Shown: positions 48,132 through 57,216, counted from the first letter of the stretch. The stretch: DNA of 64,000 nucleotides from Candidatus Accumulibacter regalis (GCA_000585075.1 JEMY01000056.1:1-64000); one strand, 5' to 3'. Notes: generated from the sequence alone by a model not told the origin. Numbers and translations are program-made.

Positions 48132-50271
48132 CGAAGCGCGAGAGGAAGAGCTGCCGCAGCCGCCTCGCCCACTGCTCGGCGAGGGGCTCGGCGCGGTGGT
48201 GGAAACGCACGTAGACGCGCGTGCCGATATGCAGCGGCCCGACCTCCGGCGGCAGTTCGAGGTCGAATTGAAACAGCCTGTGCAGCGACTTCAGGCCCTT
48301 CGGGTCGCGCGGATCGGTGCCCTGCTGGCCGCCCCCTGCGATCGACAGCGCCTTGCTTGGCAACTCCTCGTGCGCACCAGGCACCTCGCGTATCAGGCGC
48401 GCGCTATAGGTGTGTTCGAGTCGGTCGGCGATCTTCACCTGCACCTCGGCGCGCGCTTCGCGAACCAGGGCAATGTCATCCTGGACAACGACCACCCGCG
48501 CCAGCCGCGGCGGACCATCGACGATATAGCCGAGCAGCTCGCCTTTCTTCACGAAGCGCTGCGGCAGGTCCTGGGGCCGGGCCAGCTTGAGCGCGCCGGA
48601 TACGGCGGCGACAACCAGCAGCGAATCCAGCTTTTCTTCGGCGCGCGCCAGGGCAAACCTTTCCCGGCGCAGATCCTCGCGGGTTGTCGCCGCCTGTACG
48701 CGCTCGTCGAACATCTGCGTGGTGTACTGCACCTCGAGCTGCCGTACCCGCGCCTGCGCCTGCTCGACCTCGGCGGCAAGCGTCGGTCTGGCCGTGACCA
48801 GCAACAGATCGCCGACCTCGACGTGCTCCTCTGGCTGAACCAGCAGCTGCTCGACAAAGCCGTCGGCACCGGCCCGCACTTCGGCCTTGTCGGGAACCCA
48901 GACCACGCCTTCGGCGTGCGTGCGCAGGGGCATCGGCACCGCGAGCACGAAGACCAGAACGAGCGCCAGCGAAGCGAAGCTGACGATGCGCGCACGCGTC
49001 CGCTGGCGCTGCAGCTCGGGGCTGGAAATCACATAGCTGAGGCCCTTGCCGATCGGCAGAACGAACATCGTCGTCGCGGCCCATATCGCCAGCACGACGC
49101 CGACGAAAAAGAACTCCCCGGCGATGAACAGGATGATGGCGATCATTACCAGCGTCCGGTAGACGAAAGACGCCGCCCCGTAGAAGAGAAACCAGCGGCG
49201 CTCGCCCGTAGTGGCCTGAGGTCGCTCGACGCTCTTGACGCCGAACAGGTAGCGCTTGACAAGCCATTGCCAGTATTGATTCGAACGATTGCTGAGATTG
49301 GCAATCTCGATCAGATCGGCGAGGACGTAATAGCCGTCGTAACGCAGCAGGGGGTTGCCGTTGAAGAGCAGCGTCGACGCGCCGGCGACGAAGAGCACGT
49401 TGAAGGCGACCGAGCGCACCAGCCCGGGCTCGACCATCACCCACACGGCCATGGCGATCGCCGCCAGGAACAGTTCGACCAGCATCCCGGCGGCGCCGAC
49501 CAGCGCCCGCCGCCACTTGTTGCGAAAGGCACCGGCGGCGGTTGCATCGACGTAGGGAATCGGCGCCAGGACGAGCAGCATGATGCCCATCTCGTGCACC
49601 TCGCCGTCGCCGGACTTGACCGCATAGGCGTGGCCGAGTTCGTGCAGTGCCTTGATCAGCGGATAGACCAGCCAGAGCAGGAAGAGGTTGTGCGCCGAGA
49701 GTACCTGGTCGCTGAGGTTGGCCGTCAGTTCATGCCAGTTCACCGCCGCGACGACGATCGCCGGCAGCACCGCCAGCATCCACAGCACCATTCCAAGTCG
49801 GCCGAAAATCGGCCGCAGCAGCGGCCAGCTGCGATTCAGGAAGGCGTCGGGATCCCACAGCGGGATGCGGATCGACATCGGGTTGATGAAGCTCTGCAGC
49901 AGTTTCTGGCGCTTCTGCTTGCGACCACGCTCGGCGAGTTCGTCAACGTCGGGTGGCAGTTCGGCCTGCAGCAGGTCGCCAGCGTGCAGTTGCGCCAGCA
50001 GGCGGATCACTTCGTCCTGCGTCGGGGCGTCCTCGCCGGCTTCGGCGGCGACCTCGGTCCACATCTCGTCGATCGTGCGCTGGCCGTCCATCAGCTGGAT
50101 GACTCGGTACGCGGCAGGGCTGAAACGATGCAGCTTGCCCGAAGCGCCATCGTGCAGCACGTACCACGGCTCGCCACGAAAGCGCTGACGATGGATGCGC
50201 GCATGTGCGCGCAGTTCGGGGCGCAGCTCGGCGACACGATACCAGGAGGCGCTGAGGAAAGGGGCGGCCAT
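48124..50271 (-). CDS. PqqD-like / M50 metalloprotease / HlyD fusion protein
   Basis: A 715-residue membrane protein with three parts. Residues 30-100 (WYVLHDGASGKLHRFSPAAY, then LDEMWTEV-like TIDEMWTEVA) resemble a PqqD/RRE peptide-binding domain. Residues 150-440 are an M50 site-2-protease-type membrane domain, with zinc motif ALHELGHAYAV near residue 210 and FNGNPLLRYDGYYVLADL as its partner motif. After another helix a lipoyl/HlyD-like region (EGVVWVPDKAEVRAGADGFV, a coiled coil, and DLPQRFVKKGELLGYI) extends into the periplasm. It is annotated elsewhere as putative peptide zinc metalloprotease. ATG at 50271 has AGGGCG upstream; a TTG at 50280 is an alternative. Confidence 0.85.
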   Translation of the reverse strand: MAAPFLSASWYRVAELRPELRAHARIHRQRFRGEPWYVLHDGASGKLHRFSPAAYRVIQLMDGQRTIDEMWTEVAAEAGEDAPTQDEVIRLLAQLHAGDLLQAELPPDVDELAERGRKQKRQKLLQSFINPMSIRIPLWDPDAFLNRSWPLLRPIFGRLGMVLWMLAVLPAIVVAAVNWHELTANLSDQVLSAHNLFLLWLVYPLIKALHELGHAYAVKSGDGEVHEMGIMLLVLAPIPYVDATAAGAFRNKWRRALVGAAGMLVELFLAAIAMAVWVMVEPGLVRSVAFNVLFVAGASTLLFNGNPLLRYDGYYVLADLIEIANLSNRSNQYWQWLVKRYLFGVKSVERPQATTGERRWFLFYGAASFVYRTLVMIAIILFIAGEFFFVGVVLAIWAATTMFVLPIGKGLSYVISSPELQRQRTRARIVSFASLALVLVFVLAVPMPLRTHAEGVVWVPDKAEVRAGADGFVEQLLVQPEEHVEVGDLLLVTARPTLAAEVEQAQARVRQLEVQYTTQMFDERVQAATTREDLRRERFALARAEEKLDSLLVVAAVSGALKLARPQDLPQRFVKKGELLGYIVDGPPRLARVVVVQDDIALVREARAEVQVKIADRLEHTYSARLIREVPGAHEELPSKALSIAGGGQQGTDPRDPKGLKSLHRLFQFDLELPPEVGPLHIGTRVYVRFHHRAEPLAEQWARRLRQLFLSRFDV

Positions 50272-50284
50272 GGCTGTCAACGCC

Positions 50285-52177
50285 CTACGGCAACCAGATC
50301 CAGGCCTGCATGCGCAGCCAGTCGCTCAGGCGATGCGTCCAGATCCACACATAGCTCTGTTCGCCGACACTGATCTTGCCCACCCCTTCCATGCCGGGAC
50401 GCAGCTTGAGGTCGCTGCGCTCGAGCTGCGCTTCGACGCGAAAGGTATTCCTGCCGTCTTCGGCCTCGGCCATCGACACGTTGCGCACTTCGAAAACCAG
50501 GGCTTCGCCGGCCAGCCCGGCGAGCACCAGACGACCCGACTGGCCGACGCGCACATCGCGGATATCGCGGTCCTCGACTTTCAGGATCACCCGATAGGCG
50601 TCCAGCGGCGCCAGTTCGAAAAGGAGTTTGCCCTGTTCGACCGGCGAACCGAGCAGCTGGCTGAGATCGCCGGAGACGACGACGCCGTCGAAGGGGGCGA
50701 CGATGTTGGCACGCGCCAGCTTCTCGTCGACCAGCGCCAGTTGCGAGTCGGCTTCCCACATCTGCGCCAGCGCGACATTGGCATTGGCGCGTTCGTGCTT
50801 GGCCAGTGCCTCGCGGTAGCGCGCCTTGTGCTGTTCGCGCTCGGATAGCCAGCGTTGGCGCTCGACGCGCAGATCGCGGTCGTCGAGCGTCGCCAGCAGC
50901 TGTCCCTGCTTGACGACAAAGCCGGCACGTACCGGCGCCTCGCGCAGGAAACCATCAAAGGGGGCCACCGCCGCGCGCTGCACCGCTCCCTCGACGACCG
51001 CCCTGGCGCTGACGCGATAATCGCCGTCAAGAACGAAAAGGCTCAGCAACACGAGCAGGGCGACAGCCATGGCGACACGAAAACCAGGCCGGCGGGGATC
51101 CTTGAGATGCCGCCCCCAACCGCGCAGCTGGTCGGCAAGGCGACCGGCGAACCAGCGATGCAGGTCAAGCCGGCTGTCGAGCAGCGGCCCGAGCAAGGCG
51201 CTGACAGCCTCGAAGGTCCTCGTTTCGTCGCTGCTGAAAGGCGTCCCCTGATGGCGCTCGAAAGTCAGTACGCCAACGCCGATGCCGCGGCTAACGACGA
51301 GCACCGAGCACACCGCTCGCGTCGCGGCGAAATCACGGTGAGCAATGGCGATCGCGCCGGAGCTTTCCGCCGTGGGCGGGAAAACGACGCTGCGCCGCTG
51401 ATCGAGCGCCTCGTCCATGGCGTTTTCGAGACTGCTGACAAACTGGCTCTTCTTCTCGAAGAACGCGGAGTGCGACATGGCCAGCAAGCGCGCCCGCCCT
51501 CCCCGGTCGACGCCGAGCGAAACCCTGTCGCAGTCGAAACGGCTGGCAAGGTCGTTCACCACGGCCATGGCCATGGACTCGAGGCGGGCCTCCTCGGCCG
51601 CCACGGCAAGCACGTCGAGAGCGACGCGCGCGCGCTGCAAGGCCTGCGCGTCGTCGCCGTTCTGGCGGCGCAGGAAAAGCGTCTCGACCCAGCCGATTCC
51701 CCAGTGCAGTTGCCTGAGCACCTGCTGCAGCGCCGCTTCCGGGCGTTCGCCGACGTCGAGCACGACCGCGCCATGCACCTGTCCCTCGAGCTCTACCGGA
51801 TAGGCGACGACGAGCAGCGCGCCCGCCTGGTCGGCAAGCAGAACACCGCGCCGCTCGCTCAGGCACTGCTGAGCGGCTGGCGCAAGATAGGTAACGTCGG
51901 TCTGCTCGGACGGCCAGACGGCGGCCGGGACGAAGGTGCTGCTGCCCTGCTCGAGCAGCAGCAGCGCAGCGCGCACGTCGGCAACCTGCAGGCATTGCAG
52001 TGCCAGCCAGCTGCGGCAGAATTCGCCCGACGTCTGCGCTGAAGCGAAGGCCCCCCACAGCGCGTCGTCGTGCGCCCGCCTGGCGTGATCCCCAGGTCCG
52101 GGCGACGGGCCTGCGCCTGGCGCGGTCGAAGAGCAGAAACTGGAAGACAAGTGCTGACCTCGCAACCAGAGTAGCAA
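50285..52177 (-). CDS. GAF-domain membrane protein with HlyD-like periplasmic part
   Basis: The first gene of the operon encodes 630 residues. A cytoplasmic N-terminal region (DDALWGAFASAQTSGEFCRS) and a GAF domain (about 205-345; MAMAVVNDLASRFDCDRVSL, AVCSVLVVSRGIGVGVLTFE) are followed by one transmembrane helix (FRVAMAVALLVLLSLFVLDG near 375-395) and a lipoyl/HlyD-type domain with a helical hairpin (VVEGAVQRAAVAPFDGFLRE, IVAPFDGVVVSGDLSQLLGS). The GAF domain suggests that export is gated by a small ligand or by redox. The TTG at 52177 has no clear ribosome site, so the true start is uncertain. It is 13 bases upstream of the M50 gene. Confidence 0.8.
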   Translation of the reverse strand: MLLWLRGQHLSSSFCSSTAPGAGPSPGPGDHARRAHDDALWGAFASAQTSGEFCRSWLALQCLQVADVRAALLLLEQGSSTFVPAAVWPSEQTDVTYLAPAAQQCLSERRGVLLADQAGALLVVAYPVELEGQVHGAVVLDVGERPEAALQQVLRQLHWGIGWVETLFLRRQNGDDAQALQRARVALDVLAVAAEEARLESMAMAVVNDLASRFDCDRVSLGVDRGGRARLLAMSHSAFFEKKSQFVSSLENAMDEALDQRRSVVFPPTAESSGAIAIAHRDFAATRAVCSVLVVSRGIGVGVLTFERHQGTPFSSDETRTFEAVSALLGPLLDSRLDLHRWFAGRLADQLRGWGRHLKDPRRPGFRVAMAVALLVLLSLFVLDGDYRVSARAVVEGAVQRAAVAPFDGFLREAPVRAGFVVKQGQLLATLDDRDLRVERQRWLSEREQHKARYREALAKHERANANVALAQMWEADSQLALVDEKLARANIVAPFDGVVVSGDLSQLLGSPVEQGKLLFELAPLDAYRVILKVEDRDIRDVRVGQSGRLVLAGLAGEALVFEVRNVSMAEAEDGRNTFRVEAQLERSDLKLRPGMEGVGKISVGEQSYVWIWTHRLSDWLRMQAWIWLP

Positions 52178-52297
52178 TGACGAATGCAGCGTAAAGCGAC
52201 GCCATAGATTGTAGCCAAGCCACAGGGCCTATCTGCAAGCCACTGTTTTCATTGCTGTAACAACCAAGAAAACTGCTCGCCAACCCCCTTCGCCGCT

Positions 52298-53245
52298 TTA
52301 CAGTTGATACTCGGCGTCCGGCCGTGCACCGGCAATCGCCATGTCGACCGCTTTTCGCGTCAGCTGCGGCGCAAACAGTTCGATGAATTCGTATTCGTAG
52401 CGACGGATGTGGTTGCCGCGGCGCAGTCCGATGCGCGTGGTGTTCGAACCAAAGAGATGTTCGGCGGGCAGCGCCTGCAGACCGGCGTCACGGGCAGCAT
52501 CGAAAGCCATGCTGGCGATGATGCCCAGGCCCAGGCCGAGGCTGACGTAGGTCTTGATGACGTCGGCGTCGATGGCGGTGAGCACGACGTTGGGTGTCAA
52601 CTGCGCCAGCTCGAAGGCCTTGTTGATGCGCGAGCGACCGGCGAAGGCGGAGTCGTAGGTGATCAGCGGCCAGCGTGCCAGCGCCGTCAGCGACAAGGAC
52701 TTCTCGCCAAGGATAGCATGCCCGTCGGGGGCGATCACGCAGTGCACCCATTGGTAGCAGGGGAGCATCAGCAACTGCGGGTACTGGTCGAGGGCTTCGG
52801 TGGCGATGGCGATGTCGGCCTCGCCCTTCAGCGCCCATTCGGCGATCTGCGTCGGATGCCCCTGGCGCAACGACAGCCGTACGCGGGGATGGCGCTCGAC
52901 GAACTGCTTGACCACGCCGGGAAGCGCGTAGCGCGCCTGCGTGTGCGTCGTGGCGATGACCAGGCTGCCGGAGTCACCGCCGGCATACTCCTCGCCGACG
53001 CGACGGATGTTCTCGGCGTCGCGCAGGATGCGCTCGGCGATTTCGAGCACCGCCCTGCCCGGCTCGGTGACCGCCGTAAGGCGCTTGCCACTGCGTTCGA
53101 AAACGATCACCCCGAGTTCGTCTTCGAGCAGCTTGATCTGTTTGGAGATTCCCGGCTGCGAGGTATACAGCGCCGCCGCGGCCTCGGAAACGTTGAGGCC
53201 ACGCTGCGCCACTTCGACGAGATAGCGAAGTTGTTGGAGCTTCAT
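52298..53245 (-). CDS. cysB: LysR-family regulator CysB/Cbl type
   Basis: Activates sulfate assimilation genes in response to acetylserine and sulfur lack. The 315 residues start MKLQQLRYLVEVAQRGLNVS with the winged helix (AAAALYTSQPGISKQIKLLE), and the effector domain has GSLVIATTHTQARYALPGVV and IADADVIK-like IDADVIKTYVSLGLGLGIIA, typical of CysB. It is divergent from the cysI-D-N cluster, so it presumably binds the 107-base gap at 53246-53352. Confidence 0.95.
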   Translation of the reverse strand: MKLQQLRYLVEVAQRGLNVSEAAAALYTSQPGISKQIKLLEDELGVIVFERSGKRLTAVTEPGRAVLEIAERILRDAENIRRVGEEYAGGDSGSLVIATTHTQARYALPGVVKQFVERHPRVRLSLRQGHPTQIAEWALKGEADIAIATEALDQYPQLLMLPCYQWVHCVIAPDGHAILGEKSLSLTALARWPLITYDSAFAGRSRINKAFELAQLTPNVVLTAIDADVIKTYVSLGLGLGIIASMAFDAARDAGLQALPAEHLFGSNTTRIGLRRGNHIRRYEYEFIELFAPQLTRKAVDMAIAGARPDAEYQL

Positions 53246-53352
53246 TGCCGCCTTTAATTGCTATTGGTTATAACAATCTAACTGAATATTCTTTTTCGAT
53301 CAAACCGCCTGCTGCTACCATGCGCGCTCGTTTTCGCTATGGCTCATTGCTG

Positions 53353-54149
53353 ATGGACTGGATGTTCACCCTGTCGGGCTTTGTCGTCGGCGCCATCGTC
53401 GGGCTCACCGGCGTCGGCGGCGGCTCTCTGATGACGCCGCTGCTGGTGCTCGTCTTCGGCGTTCACCCGGCAACGGCCGTCGGCACCGACCTGCTTTACG
53501 CGGCAATCACCAAGGCCGGCGGCACCTTCGTGCATGCCAAGAAGGGCCACGTCGACTGGCGCATCACGCGCCTGCTGGCGAGCGGCAGCATTCCCGCCGC
53601 ACTGCTCACCGTCTGGGGGCTGTCGTTCCTGCCCAAGCAGAGCGCCGAGGTTTCGCACGTCATTTCGGTTTCGCTGGGGATCGCGCTGCTGCTCACCGCC
53701 GGCGCGATCATCTTCCGCCACCAGCTGCAGACGCACGCGCTGGCACACGCCGACGACGGTGCGCACACACAGCTTCGGGCGCCGATCACCGTCGCCTTCG
53801 GTGCGCTGCTCGGCGTCCTGGTCACCGTGTCATCGGTCGGTGCCGGCGCGCTCGGCGTCGCCGTGCTGTTCTACCTTTACCCCCGGCTGCCGACGATCCG
53901 CATCATTGGCAGCGATGTCGCGCACGCCGTGCCGCTGACCCTGGTCGCCGGCCTCGGTCACTGGCTGCTCGGCAGCATCGACTGGTCGTTGCTCGGCAGC
54001 CTGCTGCTCGGCTCGCTGCCCTGCTGCTCGGCTCGCTGCCCGGGATCTGGCTCGGCAGCCACGCCTCGGCAAAAATCCCGGACCGTATTCTTCGCCCCAT
54101 TCTGGCGTGCATGCTGCTCCTGATCGGCGGCAAGCTGATCGCCCAGTAG
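53353..54149 (+). pseudogene. TSUP/TauE-SafE sulfite exporter, frameshifted by a 20-bp tandem duplication
   Basis: An inner-membrane transporter of the TSUP family, MDWMFTLSGFVVGAIVGLTG, with GGGSLMTPLLVLVFGVHPAT, about seven helices. The frame is broken at 54001-54040, where the 20-mer CTGCTGCTCGGCTCGCTGCC stands twice. With one copy removed, the reading continues LPGIWLGSHASAKIPDRILR and then ILACMLLLIGGKLIAQ to a TAG at 54149, the usual TSUP end. As the sequence stands, translation leaves the frame (CCSARCPGSG) and stops at 54123. It could be a real inactivation, a reversible slippage switch, or an assembly error. In this cluster it would export or import sulfite/sulfur anions. Confidence 0.85.
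54001..54040. repeat. Exact 20-bp tandem duplication in the TSUP gene
   Basis: CTGCTGCTCGGCTCGCTGCC at 54001-54020 is repeated without change at 54021-54040. 20 is not a multiple of three, so the copy shifts the frame by two. Confidence 0.98.
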
Positions 54150-54213
54150 ATGCCCGTGCCCGGCCTGGCCCACGCAGTGGCAGGCATGGCTTCATTTATA
54201 TAAGGAGCGACCC

Positions 54214-55932
54214 ATGTATCGCTACGACAGTACTGACCAACAACTGATCAACGAGCGGGTAAGCCAGTATCGCGGCCAGATGGAACGTCATCTGGCCGGC
54301 GAGCTCTCGGAAGACGAGCTGCGTCCGCTGCGCCTGCAGAACGGGCTGTACATCCAGCGGCACGGCCCGATGCTGCGTATCGCCATCCCCTACGGCATGC
54401 TCTCGTCGGCGCAGCTGCGCAAGCTGGCCGAAATCTCGCGCCGCTACGACCGCGCGGTCGGGCACTTCACGACCCGCCAGAACATGCAGCTCAACTGGCC
54501 GCAATTCGAGGAAACGCCGGAAATCCTGGCCGAGCTGGCGAGCGTCGAAATGCACGCCGTGCAGACCTCGGGCAACTGTATCCGCAACATCACCAGCGAT
54601 CACTTTGCCGGCGTCGCGCCCGACGAACTGGTCGACCCGCGCCCGTACTGCGAACTGCTGCGCCAATGGTCGACTTTCCATCCGGAATTCGCCTTCCTGC
54701 CGCGCAAGTTCAAGATCGCGGTCAATGCTGCGGCGCAGGACCGCGCCGTGATCCGGGCGCACGACATTGGCCTCGAGGTGGTCAGCGACGAGCGCGGCGA
54801 GATCGGCTTCAAGGTCCTCGTCGGCGGCGGTCTCGGGCGCACGCCGATCCTCGGCAAGGTGGTTCGCGAGTTTCTGCCGCGCCGGCACATCCTTTCCTAC
54901 CTGGAAGCCATCGTGCGCCTTTACAACCGCTACGGTCGCCGCGACAACATGTACAAGGCACGCATCAAGATTCTCGTCCAGGCGCTCGGGATCGACGAGT
55001 TTGCGCGCCAGGTGGAAGCCGAGTGGGCGCATCTGCGCGACGGCGAGACGACGGTCACCGACGCCGAGTTCGACCGAATTGCCCGCCATTTCGAGCCGCC
55101 GGCCTGGGAGACGCTGGCCGCCGAAGACCCCGTGCATAGTGCCCGTCTGCATACCGACAAGGCCTTCGCCAACTGGGTCAAGCGCTGCGTGCACGCCCAC
55201 AAGACCCCGGGCTACGCCGCCGTGACGCTGTCGCTGAAGGCGCCGGGAGTCGCTCCCGGCGACATCAGCGACGTCCAGATGATCGCCGTCGCCGACCTTG
55301 CCGATCGCTTCAGCTTCGGCGAACTGCGCGTCAGCCACGAACAGAACGTGATCCTCGCCGACGTCAAGCTGGGCGACCTGCATGAAGTCTGGCAGATTGC
55401 GCGCAGCCAGCGCCTGGCAACCGCCAACATCGGTCTGCTGACCGACATGATCTGCTGCCCTGGCGGCGACCTCTGCTCCCTGGCCAATGCGCGCTCGCTG
55501 CCGATCGCCGAGGCGGTGAACGACAGGTTCGACGACCTCGACTATCTCTACGACATCGGCGACATCTCGCTCAACATCTCCGGTTGCATGAACTCCTGCG
55601 GCCACCATCACGTCGCCAACATCGGCATCCTCGGCGTCGACAAGAATGACGAGGAGTGGTATCAGATCACCGTCGGCGGCCAGCAGGGCAACGGCGCGAC
55701 GATCGGCAAGGTCATCGGCCCCTCGTTCTATGCGCAGGAAGTGCCGGAGGTCATCGACGCGCTGATCGCCGTCTATCTCGAACAGCGCACCGCCAGCGAG
55801 CGCTTCATCGACACCTGGCAGCGAGTCGGTGTCGAGCCCTTCAAGGCGCGCGCCTACGCCGGCCGCGACCGTCGCCGAACCGCCAAGGTCGCCGGCACGG
55901 GCAGCAACGCAAAGGAAATCGTCAATGCCTAG
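54214..55932 (+). CDS. cysI: Sulfite reductase hemoprotein (nitrite/sulfite reductase family)
   Basis: Reduces sulfite to sulfide with six electrons through siroheme and a [4Fe-4S] cluster. The 572 residues have FTTRQNMQLNWPQFEETPEI in the N-terminal half, with the siroheme-contacting Arg, and the cluster motif ICCPGGDLCSLANA with GCMNSCGHHHVANIG in the C-terminal half: Cys-x5-Cys and Cys-x3-Cys. No CysJ flavoprotein is present, so electrons may come from ferredoxin, or a partner elsewhere. Its stop overlaps DUF934 by eight bases. Confidence 0.94.
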   Translation: MYRYDSTDQQLINERVSQYRGQMERHLAGELSEDELRPLRLQNGLYIQRHGPMLRIAIPYGMLSSAQLRKLAEISRRYDRAVGHFTTRQNMQLNWPQFEETPEILAELASVEMHAVQTSGNCIRNITSDHFAGVAPDELVDPRPYCELLRQWSTFHPEFAFLPRKFKIAVNAAAQDRAVIRAHDIGLEVVSDERGEIGFKVLVGGGLGRTPILGKVVREFLPRRHILSYLEAIVRLYNRYGRRDNMYKARIKILVQALGIDEFARQVEAEWAHLRDGETTVTDAEFDRIARHFEPPAWETLAAEDPVHSARLHTDKAFANWVKRCVHAHKTPGYAAVTLSLKAPGVAPGDISDVQMIAVADLADRFSFGELRVSHEQNVILADVKLGDLHEVWQIARSQRLATANIGLLTDMICCPGGDLCSLANARSLPIAEAVNDRFDDLDYLYDIGDISLNISGCMNSCGHHHVANIGILGVDKNDEEWYQITVGGQQGNGATIGKVIGPSFYAQEVPEVIDALIAVYLEQRTASERFIDTWQRVGVEPFKARAYAGRDRRRTAKVAGTGSNAKEIVNA

Positions 55933-56452
55933 GATCATCAAGAACACGCAGATCGTCGACGACCACTGGCAGGTGCTGACGCTGGCCGAGGGCGAGACGC
56001 CGGAAAGCGTCACCCTGCCTGCCGAACCGACGCTGCTGCCGCTGGCCGTGTGGCTCGCGCGCAGGGACGGGATCGCCGCCGCCCGCCTACCCATTGGCGT
56101 CTGGCTCGACGCCGGCGAGGGCCCGGAAGCGCTGGCTGACGACCTCGACCGATTGGCCGTGATCGGCGTCAACTTCCCGAAGTTCACCGACGGCCGCAGC
56201 TACTCGAGCGCCCGTCTGCTGCGCGAGCGCTACGCCTACAAAGGCGAGATTCGCGCCCTCGGCGACGTCCAGCAGGATCAGCTGTTCTTCATGCGCCGCT
56301 GCGGTATCGACGCCTACGCACTGCGCGCCGACAAGGACCTCGAAAAAGCGCTGGCCGGCCTGGCGGTGTTCAGCAACACCTACCAGGCGGCGGTCGACCA
56401 GCCGCAACCGCTCTTCCGGCGGCGCCCGGAAAACGGCAAGGAGGCGGCATGA
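55925..56452 (+). CDS. DUF934 family protein
   Basis: A 175-residue protein always found beside cysI/cysH in betaproteobacteria. Family features are LPLAVWLARRDGIAAARLPI, NFPKFTDGRSYSSARLLRER, LGDVQQDQLFFMRRCGIDAY, the conserved core. It has no iron-sulfur motif; a role in sulfite reductase assembly or as an electron-transfer partner is suggested by position only. The start overlaps cysI by eight bases and the stop overlaps cysH (ATGA), so the three are co-translated. Confidence 0.93.
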   Translation: MPRIIKNTQIVDDHWQVLTLAEGETPESVTLPAEPTLLPLAVWLARRDGIAAARLPIGVWLDAGEGPEALADDLDRLAVIGVNFPKFTDGRSYSSARLLRERYAYKGEIRALGDVQQDQLFFMRRCGIDAYALRADKDLEKALAGLAVFSNTYQAAVDQPQPLFRRRPENGKEAA

Positions 56453-57174
56453 ACCACCTCGGCAAGCTCGACGACCCGGCGCTGCTCGACGCGCTGGCGA
56501 GCAAGGTCGCCGACGCGCGCCGCCTGCTGCGCGAGATCGCCGACGACTTCTCGCCAGCGGCGTTCGCCAGCAGTCTCGGTGGCGAAGACATGGTGCTCAC
56601 CGACCTCATCGTCCGTGATGCACTCGCCATCGAGATCTTCTCGCTCGACACCGGCCGCCTGCCGGCCGAGACCTATGCGCTGATCGCCCAGGTGAAGAGC
56701 CATTACGGCCTGGCGCTGCGCCTGTACTATCCACGCCACGACTTGGCCGAGGCGTGGACCCGTGAGCACGGCATCGACGCTTTTTACGAGTCGGTGGAGC
56801 TGCGCAAGGGTTGCTGCCATTTCCGCAAGGTCGAACCGCTGCAGCGCGCGCTGGCCGGCCGCAAGGCCTGGATCACCGGCATGCGCGCGCAGCAATCAGC
56901 GACCCGCGAAGGCTTGCCGGTGCGTAGCTTCGACCCTGGCAGCGGCGGTTTGGAGAAATTCAACCCGCTCACTGCGTGGAGCGAACGCGAAGTCTGGGCC
57001 TACCTCAAGCAGAACCAGGTGCCGTACAACGCCCTGCACGACCAGTTCTACCCGAGCATCGGCTGCGCGCCGTGCACGCGCGCCATCACGCCCGGAGAAG
57101 ATGTGCGCGCCGGCCGCTGGTGGTGGGAGAATCCGGAATCGAAGGAATGCGGCTTGCACATCAAGCGCGCCTGA
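56449..57174 (+). CDS. cysH: Thioredoxin-dependent adenylyl-sulfate (APS) reductase
   Basis: Reduces APS to sulfite using thioredoxin. The 241 residues have SSLGGEDMVLTDLI, FSLDTGRLPAETY, the paired cysteines ELRKGCCHFRKVEPL and SIGCAPCTRAI, and the catalytic Cys of KECGLHIKRA. The CC...CxxC set binds a [4Fe-4S] cluster, which marks the APS-specific, not PAPS-specific, type; no cysC (APS kinase) is present in the cluster, which agrees. Thioredoxin is encoded at 23091. Confidence 0.95.
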   Translation: MNHLGKLDDPALLDALASKVADARRLLREIADDFSPAAFASSLGGEDMVLTDLIVRDALAIEIFSLDTGRLPAETYALIAQVKSHYGLALRLYYPRHDLAEAWTREHGIDAFYESVELRKGCCHFRKVEPLQRALAGRKAWITGMRAQQSATREGLPVRSFDPGSGGLEKFNPLTAWSEREVWAYLKQNQVPYNALHDQFYPSIGCAPCTRAITPGEDVRAGRWWWENPESKECGLHIKRA

Positions 57175-57216
57175 CACCCGCCAAAACAAACAATCGATGA
57201 ATCACACAGGTCAATC

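Noticed and set aside
48055-50373. 772-codon plus-strand frame opposite the M50 protein
   Set aside because: Shadow frame; the minus strand carries the HELGH and HlyD motifs and joins its neighbours by overlaps.
51333-52283. Alternative frame with a hydrophobic start (SLYAAFVIATLVARSALVFQ) at the 5' end of the GAF-HlyD gene, suggesting a frameshift
   Set aside because: The frame becomes arginine-rich shadow sequence after about 40 codons and the main frame is continuous from the recognisable DDALWGAF region on. A frameshift in the first 40 codons cannot be excluded, but nothing shows it.
54196-56187. 663-codon minus-strand frame opposite cysI
   Set aside because: GC-rich coding DNA leaves the opposite strand open. 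The plus strand encodes a clear sulfite reductase with all cluster motifs.
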